Shown here: positions 1-8,093 of the stretch, one piece after another | Layout: each line of letters begins with the position of its first letter | How positions within the stretch are numbered: the first letter of the stretch is position 1 | Source of the DNA: Xanthobacter flavus | GTDB lineage: Bacteria; Pseudomonadota; Alphaproteobacteria; Rhizobiales; Xanthobacteraceae | Length of the DNA stretch: 64,000 nucleotides | Assembly: GCF_017875275.1 (NCBI RefSeq) | Contig: NZ_JAGGML010000001.1 | Span: 3,431,001-3,495,000, forward strand | Reading direction: 5' to 3' | Program-made: the position numbers and the translations under genes | Notes under the pieces: model-generated | What the model was told of the DNA's origin: nothing | Seen by the model: the letters and a program-made list of their open reading frames with translations, nothing else | The model's database searches: none

Positions 1-1927
1 CGATGACGTCACGCAGCGTGCCGTGGCGGGTGGCGTCGTCGGTGACGGAGCGGGGAAACAGCTCGTACCAGCTGGCGAATTGCGCGGCTTCGCGGTCGCA
101 TTCGATGGGGTAGGGCTGCTGCCCGCCGGTGGCGAAGGCGCGCGGCTCGGCCTCGGCCATGGCGGCGGCGAGGGCAGGCGAGAGCAGCGCCTCCACGGCG
201 GCGGCCTCGCTGCCCTTCAGCCGCTTGAGATGATCGCGGATCACGCTGCGCACGGCCTTCGGCGCACGCTCCTGCGCGGTCTCAAGCAAGTCTCGCCCTT
301 CGGCAACCTCCACCGCCAGAGCCTGACCGGCCTCGCGCTTCTTGCCGAGATCGCGGCGGAAGGTGCCGAAATGGTCCCACCACGCCTCCACGAGAAATTC
401 GTGGCGGCCGACGCGCAGAAGCGGAAAACGCGCCTGCCAGCGGTCGTTCACCGTGGGCACCATCGGCACGCGCTGCCACGTCTTCTCGTCCACCGCGCGC
501 CAGCGCAGTTCGGCGGCGAGCTTCTCGTGGCCGTCGGAGAAAATGTCCGCCTCCACCGTCACCACGTCGCCCACGCAGCGCTTTACCGCGAAGCGGCCGC
601 CGTCCACGCTCGGCGTCACCCGCTCGATGGCGATGCGCGGCGCGGCGATGAAGGGGGCAACCTCCTGGCGCGGAGCGAGGATCGGGGCGGTGGGGGAGAG
701 ATCCATGGCAGCCGTTCCGCCCGGGGGCAGTTCGTCGGCGACGGGGCCGGCGAGCGCGAGGCCGAGGCGTGCCGCAGTCTGTCGCGCGCTCAGGGGCGCG
801 GGTTGCGTCAGGTCGGCATTGAAGGCGAGGAGCCGGGCGCCGCCGGGGCCATCGGCCTTGACCAGCGTCGCCGGCGCGCCGGGCGCGGTGAGCTGGCGGA
901 GGCGGCGCACAGTGAACGACTGCGTGTTGAGCGCGGCGATCTCGGCGGAAAGGTCGAAGCTCTCAGCCGCGATTAAGTCTTCGTCAGCCAAGTCTTCGCC
1001 AGCCAAGTCTTCGCCAGCGTCGTGCGCCGCCATGAAGGGCGTGCGCGCGCCGTGCTCGAAGCCCATGGGCATGAGCCAGCCATCAGTAAGCTGCGCGGCG
1101 GCGGCCAGCGCAAGGCGGTGGCTCGCCTCCGCGGCCGCTTCCGGCACCCGCGCGGCGAGGCGCTGGCCGAAGGGATCGTCGCAGAAGGCGAGCAGCCGCG
1201 CGTAGGGGCGCAGCGCGTTGACTTCGTCCACCAGCCAGGGTGCGCGGCCATCCCACCAGGCGGTGGAAGAGGTGACGAAATCGAAGGCGGAGGCGAGATC
1301 GCGCACCCGCTCGCGCGGCAGCCCGGGCGTCCAGCCCACCGCCACCAGTCCCGCGTCGCGCGTCGGGCCGAGAAGGCGCCGCCAGATGTCGGCGGGCAGC
1401 GCGCCGGCATCGTGGCAGCGCACGCCGCTGATGCCGGCGCGCCGCCAGCGGTCGAGATGCCCGGACCAGAAGGCGATGAAGCGGTCGGCGTCCGCATCGT
1501 CGGAAAGCGTCACGGTGTGGCCGGCGGCGGCGGAAGAGACGCGCGGGTCGCCTTCGCGCGCATTGCCGCTCCAGCACTCCGGCAGGGCCGTGAGAAGGTC
1601 GCCATTGCCGGCGCGGGTGCAGGCAAGGTCGAGAAACAAGGCGAGGCCGTGGGCGGCAGCCGCTTCGGCGAGATCGGCGAAAGCCGCGTCCGGCGTCTCA
1701 CCATCGAAGGGCTGCGCGAGGCTGTCGAGCGTCCGGGTGGCGAACCAGCTGTGCGGCTCCACGGGGAAGGGCCAGCCGAGGAGCAGCGTGTCGAAGCCGA
1801 GCGCGGCGATGCGCTTCAGAAGGGCGTCCCGCGCCGCGCCGTCTGGCAGCGCCCGCGCAGGCACATGATACAGCCGAGGCCGCGTCTCGTCCGACACCCG
1901 GGGCATGCGCCCATATTCGCCCTCCAT
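1..1927 (-). CDS. glgE: GlgE-type alpha-1,4-glucan:maltose-1-phosphate maltosyltransferase, 3' end outside window
   Basis: GlgE extends alpha-glucan with maltose from maltose-1-phosphate in the cytoplasm. About 642 codons are present, starting at ATG 1927 (an in-frame ATG at 1906 is the alternative), and the frame runs open off the left edge. Residues 1 to about 340 resemble a partial amylase TIM-barrel (LLLGWPFPVEPHSW, GVRCHDAGALPADIW), an N-terminal extension seen in some rhizobial GlgE proteins. Around residue 440 the usual GlgE N-terminal domain begins (GGRFAVKRCVGDVVTVEADI, then WQRVPM, NDRWQARF, VEAWWDHFGTFRRDL) and continues to ASWYELFPRS, just before the catalytic barrel, which lies outside. 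It is divergent from the autotransporter gene. Family assignment is firm; activity cannot be judged without the catalytic half. Confidence 0.85.
   Translation of the reverse strand, partial: MEGEYGRMPRVSDETRPRLYHVPARALPDGAARDALLKRIAALGFDTLLLGWPFPVEPHSWFATRTLDSLAQPFDGETPDAAFADLAEAAAAHGLALFLDLACTRAGNGDLLTALPECWSGNAREGDPRVSSAAAGHTVTLSDDADADRFIAFWSGHLDRWRRAGISGVRCHDAGALPADIWRRLLGPTRDAGLVAVGWTPGLPRERVRDLASAFDFVTSSTAWWDGRAPWLVDEVNALRPYARLLAFCDDPFGQRLAARVPEAAAEASHRLALAAAAQLTDGWLMPMGFEHGARTPFMAAHDAGEDLAGEDLADEDLIAAESFDLSAEIAALNTQSFTVRRLRQLTAPGAPATLVKADGPGGARLLAFNADLTQPAPLSARQTAARLGLALAGPVADELPPGGTAAMDLSPTAPILAPRQEVAPFIAAPRIAIERVTPSVDGGRFAVKRCVGDVVTVEADIFSDGHEKLAAELRWRAVDEKTWQRVPMVPTVNDRWQARFPLLRVGRHEFLVEAWWDHFGTFRRDLGKKREAGQALAVEVAEGRDLLETAQERAPKAVRSVIRDHLKRLKGSEAAAVEALLSPALAAAMAEAEPRAFATGGQQPYPIECDREAAQFASWYELFPRSVTDDATRHGTLRDVI
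975..1019. repeat. Three in-frame 15-bp tandem repeats inside glgE
   Basis: Unit AAGTCTTCGCCAGCC occurs at 975-989 (one mismatch), 990-1004 and 1005-1019 (last base differs). On the minus strand it encodes an acidic GEDLA-type repeat in the linker after the N-terminal amylase-like region. Being 15 bp, copy-number changes would keep the reading frame. Confidence 0.8.
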
Positions 1928-2199
1928 CGCCTGATGGTGCACGTCTTGCCCTCGCCGATACCGTTTGCCTGCGGGGAGACAATGTCTTGGGCAGTGAGGG
2001 GTTCCGCCGAAAGGTCAAGAATGCTGGCGGATGCGCGGGAAATCTTGGGCCGCATTTGTTTCGCCGCGTAACTCAAGGTTAACCATGATGGGAAATTCTG
2101 GCGTCACCCGAAACGGCTGCTTCGCTGTCGCTGCCCGGTGCCCGCTCAAGCGGGCGGCTGGCGCGTGCGCACGCGTGCCGGGCTCTCGTGCCGTGCCAA

Positions 2200-2251
2200 G
2201 GGGGCGCGTCACGGGGGCGCGTCACGGGGGCGCATCGAGGGGGCGGATCAT
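2200..2251. repeat. Four 13-bp tandem repeats upstream of the autotransporter start
   Basis: GGGGGCGCGTCAC occurs exactly at 2200-2212 and 2213-2225, followed by degenerate copies at 2226-2238 (GGGGGCGCATCGA) and 2239-2251 (GGGGGCGGATCAT). The array ends 23 bases before the preferred ATG at 2275. An in-frame GTG lies upstream at 2188, and 13 is not a multiple of three. The remainder of the 1928-2274 divergent gap shows no gene and no clear sigma-70 promoter; it should hold the promoters of glgE and the autotransporter. Confidence 0.8.
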
Positions 2252-2274
2252 GGATCGGGCCGGAGAACGAGTGC

Positions 2275-5200
2275 ATGTCCAGCGCCACGCACAGGCTCAA
2301 GATGCGACCGTCAGGCCGGGCCGAGAGGCGCGCACCATGGCGCGCGCGCCTTGGCGGGACGCTTCTGTCCGGCTCGGCGCTGGCAACGGTTCTGGCGGGG
2401 CTGATGCCCGCGCCGGCGGCCTACGGCGCCTGCGTCACCTCGGGTCCCGCCGGCAATCCCACGGCGCTTGATTGCGCGGGCGCGAGTGCGCCGGCGGCTG
2501 TGGTCACCGGCAACACCATCACCGTGACGACCGCGGACGATACGATCATCACCGGGGCGGCGCCCATCTCCGTGGTCGTCGGCTCCGGCCTCGGCGGCGG
2601 CGACATCGTCCTGAACAACATCGGCGGCAGCTTCACCGCGACCACCGACGGCATCGTGCTGATTTCCAGCGGCGCCATCTCCCAGGCGTCCGGAACCGGC
2701 ATCGGCGCCACCGTGAGCGCGGACGGCTATGCCCTGGCTTTGCTTCCCGCCACGAACGCCAGCGTGCGGGTGCTGGCGGGCGCAAGCCTCACCGGCGGCG
2801 CGAGCGGCGTGCTGGCCTCGACCACCGGAAACATCGACATCGCGGCCGAGGGCGGCACCTTCAAGGGCACGACCTCGGACGGGCTCACCCTCATCGCCGG
2901 CGGCAACATCACGGTGAACGATTTCGCCGGCAGCGCCACCGGCGGTCAGAACGGCCTGTTCGCCCAGTCGAGCAACGGCACCATCACCATCGACCGCTTC
3001 ACCGGCACCGCCGAAGGCACCGGTGCCAGCGGCGTGTTTGCGCAGGTGACTGGGACGGGCGACGTCAACATCCGCAGTTTCGGCGGCGGCGCCACGGCGG
3101 GCCAGAACGCCATCTTCGCCCAGAGCAATGCCGGCAAGGTCGATCTCTCCGGCTTCAGCGGCACGGCGGAAAGCACCGGCGCCAACGCCATCTTCACCCA
3201 GGTGGTGACCACCGGCGACATCTCGCTCACCAGCTTCAGCGGCAGCGCCACGGGCAGCCAGAACGGCATCCTCGCCTTCGCCACCTCCGGCACCATCGAT
3301 GCCTCGGGCTTCAGCGGCACGGCGAAGGGCACGGCCGGCAGCGGCCTCCTGCTCTCGACCACGAGCGGTGCCATCACCGCCGACAATTTCACCGCCGGCA
3401 CGGGCAGCGGCCCGTTCATCACTGGCGGCGCGGGCGGCATCCAGGCGCTGTCCACGTCCGGCGCCATCAGCATCCGGAATTTCGGCTCCAGCGCTCAGGG
3501 CGGCCAATACGGCATCTTCGCCCAGACCGGAGCGGGCAGCGTCAACTTTTCCGGCTTCTCCGGATCGGCGACGGGCAACAGCGACTACGGCGTCTATGGC
3601 CGCACCATCGGCGGCGCCATCACCGCCGACAATTTCACCGGCGGTTCGGCCGGGTCGCCCAACGTCGTCGGCGGCGCCAACGGCGTGTTGCTGCTCACCG
3701 ACACCGGCGGCATCAGCGTGAAGAATTTCGCCGCCAGCGCCTCCGGCGGGCAGTACGGCATCTTCGTCCAGGCGGGCACGAGCGGGGACATCAATGTCTC
3801 CGGCTTCTCCGGCACGGCGACGGGCGGCACCGGGGCCGGCGTGTTCGCGCGGACGCTGGGCGGCGGCGTGACGGCGGACAATTTCAGCGGCAGCGCCTCG
3901 GGCGGGCAGTACGGCGCCTTCTTCAACGCCAAGGGCGGCGATCTCTCCATCCAGAATTTCTCCGGCACGGCGAAATCCACCGTGGCGGGCGGGTTCGGCC
4001 TCTATGGCGAGGCCACCGGCACCATCACGCTCACAACCTCCGGCAACGCGGCCATCGAGGGCACGCAGGACGGGGTGTTCCTGAAGCAGATGGGCGGCAA
4101 GGTCTCCGTGACCCTCGCCGACACCACGCAGGTGAAGGGCTCGACCGTCGGCCTGCGCGTCTCTTCGGACGCGGCGAGCACCGGAGACATCGTGGTTGAG
4201 ACGAAGGCCGGCACCTCGGTGTCGGGTGCGGTGGGCGGCATCCGCATCGACAAGGCTGGTACCTCCGGCAACGTAGATGTGACGACCGCCGGCACCGTCA
4301 CCAGCAGCGGCGGCGCGGCCATCGCCGCCGTCTCGGCGGTGGAGGGGACGACGCAGACGAAGATCGGCGTCACCGGCGCCGTCACCGGCGGGCTCGGCGG
4401 TATCGTCGCCGACGCCACCAGCACCAAGGGTAATGCGACCACGATCATCACCACCGACGCCACCGTGAAAGGCGGCACCGGCACGGCGGTGAAGGGGCTC
4501 GCCACCTCGGAGACGGGCGACGCCCTGAGCAGCTTCACCCTGCGCGGCGCCATCACCGACAGCGCCAGCGGCGCCGAGGCATCGGCGACCGCGGCCGGCA
4601 CGGCGACCACCGAGGTGAAGGTGGAAAATGCCATCACCGTCACGGGCTTCGGCGTGCGCGCGGTGGCCACCGGCGCCGGCGGCTCGGCCACGGTGACGAC
4701 GAGCGCGAACGGCGCCATCACCTCGGGCGCGCAGGGCATCGACGCCAGCGCCACCGGCAATGGCATGAGCGTCACCGTCACCACGGACGGCCTCGTGAAG
4801 GCGGGCGGCTCCGGCATCCTTGCCGCCCTCACGGGCGATGGCGGCACGGTCAACGTCACCACCAATGCCAAGGTCACGGCGGGCGGTACCGGCATCGATG
4901 CCGGCCTCTCCGGCGCCGGGGGCACGGTGACCGTCAAGACCACCGCGGAGATCGACGCGACGGGCTCCGGCATCCTCGCCCTCAACACCGGCGGTGCAAC
5001 GACTGTCACGGTCGCCGGCAAGATCACGGCGGGCGGCAGCTTCGGCGTGGGCGCGACCTCGGGCGGCGCGGGGGCGGCGCGTGTCGATGTGGGGGCGGAC
5101 ATCACCAGCGCGGGCACCGGCGTCGTCGCACAGACGGCCGGCAGCGGCGACGTTCAGGTGACGCTCGCGGACGGCGTGCGCATCCTCGCCGGCGGCACCG

Positions 5201-7251
5201 GCGTCCGCACGCTCGCGGGCGGCGGCGGTGCGGCGACGGTCACGCTCGGCACCGGCTCGCGCATCTATGCGGACTCGGGGCAAAGCGGCTCCGGCAACGG
5301 CATCCGCGCTGACGGGACGGGCACCGTCGCGGTGGCCATCGGCACCTTCAGCGTCGTCTCCGGCTCGGGCGCGTCCGAGGGCGAGGCGGTGATCCGCGTG
5401 TCGAGCGGCGACGGCACCGCCATCGACATCGGCAACGGCTCGCTCGTCAGCTCCTGGACCTATGCGGCCAACGGTGACCTCGCCACCGCCGCCGGGCGCG
5501 TGGCGATCCGAGCCGATGCGGGGTCCACCACCGTCACCAACGCCGGCACCGTCATCGGCCGGGTGAGCTTTTCCGACGGCAACGACATCGTCAGCAACCT
5601 CAGCTCCAACACCTGGATCACCGTGGGCGTCAACAGCTTCGGCGGCGGCACGGACCAGGTGAACAACACCGGCCTGACCGTCACCGCCCTCAACGGTGCG
5701 CAGGGCGAGACCACCACGTTCACGGGCCTCGAAACTTTCGTCAACGGCAGCCTCGTCTCGACCGACGCCGGCCTCCTCACCATGATCGACGAGACGCCGG
5801 GCCAGACCGCCTATAACGGCACCCGTGACGTCACCTACGTGAGCGGCGTGCTCGTCGGGCAGGGCAACAGCCGCCTCGGCATCGATGCGTATCTCGGCGG
5901 CCCCGGCACCACCGCCGACAGGCTCGTGATCGGCGGCCTCGATGCCAACGGCGATCTGCTGCCCGCCGGCACGGTGGCGACGCAGGGGCAGACCGCCATC
6001 GTCATCAACGACGTGAGCGGCAGCGCCGGGGGCTACAACCCCAAGGGCATGATGGTGGTGGAGGTGGTGAACCCCGATGCCGTCTCCTACGGCAAGCGCG
6101 GCGGCCAGGAGGCGAGCTTCGTCATCTCCGCCGAGTCGGCCGGCTACGATCCGCGCTTCGGCGGCGTCATCGACAAGGGCGTGGTCTTCTACGACCTCGT
6201 GACGCGCGGCAACGACACCTATCTCGTCGGCGTGCCGGACCGGGAGGCCTATGAGCTGCCGCGCCTCGTCACCGGCGCGCAAAGCATCTGGTACGAGACC
6301 AGCGGCGGCTGGCTGGACCGGCAGGCGGACCTGCGCACCTATCTCGACGGCGGCAACGGCGCGGACGTTGGCAAGGGCGGGCAGCAGGCCGTGACGCCCG
6401 GCGTGTGGGCGAAGGCGGTGGGCAGCTGGGGCCTGCGCAATTCCACCACCACCGCCACGGTGCCGGGCGCGGCCTACAGCTACGACACCGGCTATGCGCA
6501 GAACACCTACGGCTTCATCGCCGGCGCCGATTTCGGCAAGACCAACCCGTCCGCCTCCGGCAAAGACGCGGTGATGTTCGGCGTGATGGCCGGCTACGTG
6601 ACCTCCCAGCTCGGCTTCGATGCCTCGCCGACCTCCGCCAGCTATTCCGGCGGCACGGTGGGTGCCTATGCCACCTACCTCAACCGCAACTGGTTCGTGG
6701 ACGGCCTGTTCAAGGCTGACATCCTCTCCATGGACTACACCGCGCCCACCCTCGGCGGCGTCGCGGCCTATGGCCAGAGCGCGCGGGCGACGAGCCTCGG
6801 CTTCACCCTCGACACCGGGTACCGGGCGAAGCTCGGGGCCACCGGCTTCTTCGAGCCCATCGCCACGCTGAGCTACGTCTCCACCCGCATCAACAACGTC
6901 TTCCTGCTCGCGGGCACGGCGGCGGACTTCGGCAGCAACGACAGCCTGCGGGCGGGCCTTGGCGCCCGGGTCGGCGGGCCGATCCACGAGAACGCGGCGC
7001 TGCGCATCGAGGCCAATCTGAACGCGCGCCTGTGGTACGAATTCCTCGGCGACAACGCGGTGACCATCTTCAACCCCGGCCTGCCGCTGACCGTCGCCGA
7101 CGACTTCAACGGCGCCTTCGGCGAGGTCGGCGGCGGCTTCAACGTGTTCGCCAAGGCGAACGGCTGGAACGGCTTCACCACCGCCAGCGTCAAGTTCGGC
7201 GATGGCTACGCGGCGGCGAACGCCCGGGGCGGCATGCGCTACCAGTGGTAG
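2275..7251 (+). CDS. AIDA-type autotransporter outer-membrane protein
   Basis: This is a type Va secretion protein of 1,658 residues. The start ATG at 2275 has GGAG nine bases upstream; an upstream in-frame GTG at 2188 would add 29 residues that cross the 13-bp repeats. Residues 1-50 form a long basic signal peptide (MSSATHRLKMRPSG onward, core GSALATVLAGLMPAPAAYGA). The passenger (about 50-1370) is Gly/Ala/Thr/Ser-rich, with repeats of roughly 33 residues carrying GFSGTA, DNFTGGS, ASGGQYGIF and similar strands, as expected for a beta-helix. The last 285 or so residues, from TPGVWAKAVGSWGLR, fit the autotransporter beta-barrel and end in the aromatic terminus MRYQW. No protease or adhesin motif could be recognised in the passenger, so the target is unknown. 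Confidence 0.88.
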   Translation: MSSATHRLKMRPSGRAERRAPWRARLGGTLLSGSALATVLAGLMPAPAAYGACVTSGPAGNPTALDCAGASAPAAVVTGNTITVTTADDTIITGAAPISVVVGSGLGGGDIVLNNIGGSFTATTDGIVLISSGAISQASGTGIGATVSADGYALALLPATNASVRVLAGASLTGGASGVLASTTGNIDIAAEGGTFKGTTSDGLTLIAGGNITVNDFAGSATGGQNGLFAQSSNGTITIDRFTGTAEGTGASGVFAQVTGTGDVNIRSFGGGATAGQNAIFAQSNAGKVDLSGFSGTAESTGANAIFTQVVTTGDISLTSFSGSATGSQNGILAFATSGTIDASGFSGTAKGTAGSGLLLSTTSGAITADNFTAGTGSGPFITGGAGGIQALSTSGAISIRNFGSSAQGGQYGIFAQTGAGSVNFSGFSGSATGNSDYGVYGRTIGGAITADNFTGGSAGSPNVVGGANGVLLLTDTGGISVKNFAASASGGQYGIFVQAGTSGDINVSGFSGTATGGTGAGVFARTLGGGVTADNFSGSASGGQYGAFFNAKGGDLSIQNFSGTAKSTVAGGFGLYGEATGTITLTTSGNAAIEGTQDGVFLKQMGGKVSVTLADTTQVKGSTVGLRVSSDAASTGDIVVETKAGTSVSGAVGGIRIDKAGTSGNVDVTTAGTVTSSGGAAIAAVSAVEGTTQTKIGVTGAVTGGLGGIVADATSTKGNATTIITTDATVKGGTGTAVKGLATSETGDALSSFTLRGAITDSASGAEASATAAGTATTEVKVENAITVTGFGVRAVATGAGGSATVTTSANGAITSGAQGIDASATGNGMSVTVTTDGLVKAGGSGILAALTGDGGTVNVTTNAKVTAGGTGIDAGLSGAGGTVTVKTTAEIDATGSGILALNTGGATTVTVAGKITAGGSFGVGATSGGAGAARVDVGADITSAGTGVVAQTAGSGDVQVTLADGVRILAGGTGVRTLAGGGGAATVTLGTGSRIYADSGQSGSGNGIRADGTGTVAVAIGTFSVVSGSGASEGEAVIRVSSGDGTAIDIGNGSLVSSWTYAANGDLATAAGRVAIRADAGSTTVTNAGTVIGRVSFSDGNDIVSNLSSNTWITVGVNSFGGGTDQVNNTGLTVTALNGAQGETTTFTGLETFVNGSLVSTDAGLLTMIDETPGQTAYNGTRDVTYVSGVLVGQGNSRLGIDAYLGGPGTTADRLVIGGLDANGDLLPAGTVATQGQTAIVINDVSGSAGGYNPKGMMVVEVVNPDAVSYGKRGGQEASFVISAESAGYDPRFGGVIDKGVVFYDLVTRGNDTYLVGVPDREAYELPRLVTGAQSIWYETSGGWLDRQADLRTYLDGGNGADVGKGGQQAVTPGVWAKAVGSWGLRNSTTTATVPGAAYSYDTGYAQNTYGFIAGADFGKTNPSASGKDAVMFGVMAGYVTSQLGFDASPTSASYSGGTVGAYATYLNRNWFVDGLFKADILSMDYTAPTLGGVAAYGQSARATSLGFTLDTGYRAKLGATGFFEPIATLSYVSTRINNVFLLAGTAADFGSNDSLRAGLGARVGGPIHENAALRIEANLNARLWYEFLGDNAVTIFNPGLPLTVADDFNGAFGEVGGGFNVFAKANGWNGFTTASVKFGDGYAAANARGGMRYQW

Positions 7252-7364
7252 GGCGCCGCCCGCGTTGGCGAAGGGAAGGTCTTGGGGGCACCGCGTTCCG
7301 AAGGCCGGTTGAGTGGGCCGAAGGCACAGACTAAGCTTGCGCGCCTGATCTGGAAGGACATCTC

Positions 7365-7859
7365 ATGCGCGCCGCCGGACCGATCCTGATGCTCGGTTGT
7401 CTCGTCGTGCCGGTTTCAGGGGCGCGCGCCGACGACTGCCAGAACGTGGCCGATGCCTATGATCGCCTCAGCAAGGCGCCGGCCTACCGGCAGATGACAT
7501 CGCTCAACGGCAAGCTCCTGATGGAATCCGTCATCGTCGGCGACGACATGTACGTCAAGGATGGCGCGAAGTGGAACAAGCTGCCGCTTGGACCCGGCGA
7601 GCGTGTGCGGATGCAGAAGAGCGTCATTCCCGGCGCATCGAGCCTCAAGGACTGCCGTCGCGTGGGCCCGGAGACGGTCCAGGGCAAGAGCGCGGTGGCC
7701 TATGACTACACGCCCCCGCCCATGCCGGGGGTCGGCGCGCTGGACCCTCAGCGGGTCTGGATCGCGGCTGACAGCGGCCTGCCGATCCGCATGACCTCGC
7801 AGCAGCAGAAGACCGAGGTGGTCATCAGCTTCGACAACGTGGTCGCCCCCGCCCCATGA
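7365..7859 (+). CDS. Small exported protein, function unknown
   Basis: The protein has 164 residues. The ATG at 7365 follows a good Shine-Dalgarno (GGAAGG, about seven bases away). Residues 1-22 are a signal peptide (MRAAGPILMLGCLVVPVSGARA), so the product is periplasmic or outer-membrane associated. Two Cys (about 25 and 92) could form a disulphide. Segments such as VWIAADSGLPIRM resemble beta strands of LolA/LppX-like lipid-carrier folds, but this is only an impression and no lipobox is present. It lies downstream of the autotransporter and upstream of the GGDEF-EAL gene, with separate gaps on both sides. Confidence 0.7.
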   Translation: MRAAGPILMLGCLVVPVSGARADDCQNVADAYDRLSKAPAYRQMTSLNGKLLMESVIVGDDMYVKDGAKWNKLPLGPGERVRMQKSVIPGASSLKDCRRVGPETVQGKSAVAYDYTPPPMPGVGALDPQRVWIAADSGLPIRMTSQQQKTEVVISFDNVVAPAP

Positions 7860-8093
7860 CCCTCCCGGAGGTGGGAGCCTGCCCGGACGTGCAAGGAAAC
7901 GGCGCGCCCGACGCTGTGGCTTGAACGATGCCGTGGTCCGCTGCGCGCCCCGCGATCGCCTGTCCCAGCCACGAGCTTTACCGTATCCCCTTGAGCTGAA
8001 ATATTTTCTTGGGATGATCCGCAAACTCTCGTTTCGCTGCGCGTCCGCCCGGATGTAAGGTGCATTCGATCTCTGACTGTGAAAAGACGCGCG

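Noticed and set aside
2900-5400. CRISPR-like or satellite array
   Set aside because: The repeats are in-frame, imperfect and coding for beta-helix strands; no regular spacers.
2311-6987. A 1,558-codon open frame opposite the autotransporter gene
   Set aside because: It is Arg/Gly/Ala-rich with no family features; it results from high GC and the repeats on the other strand, whereas the plus frame has signal peptide, passenger and barrel.
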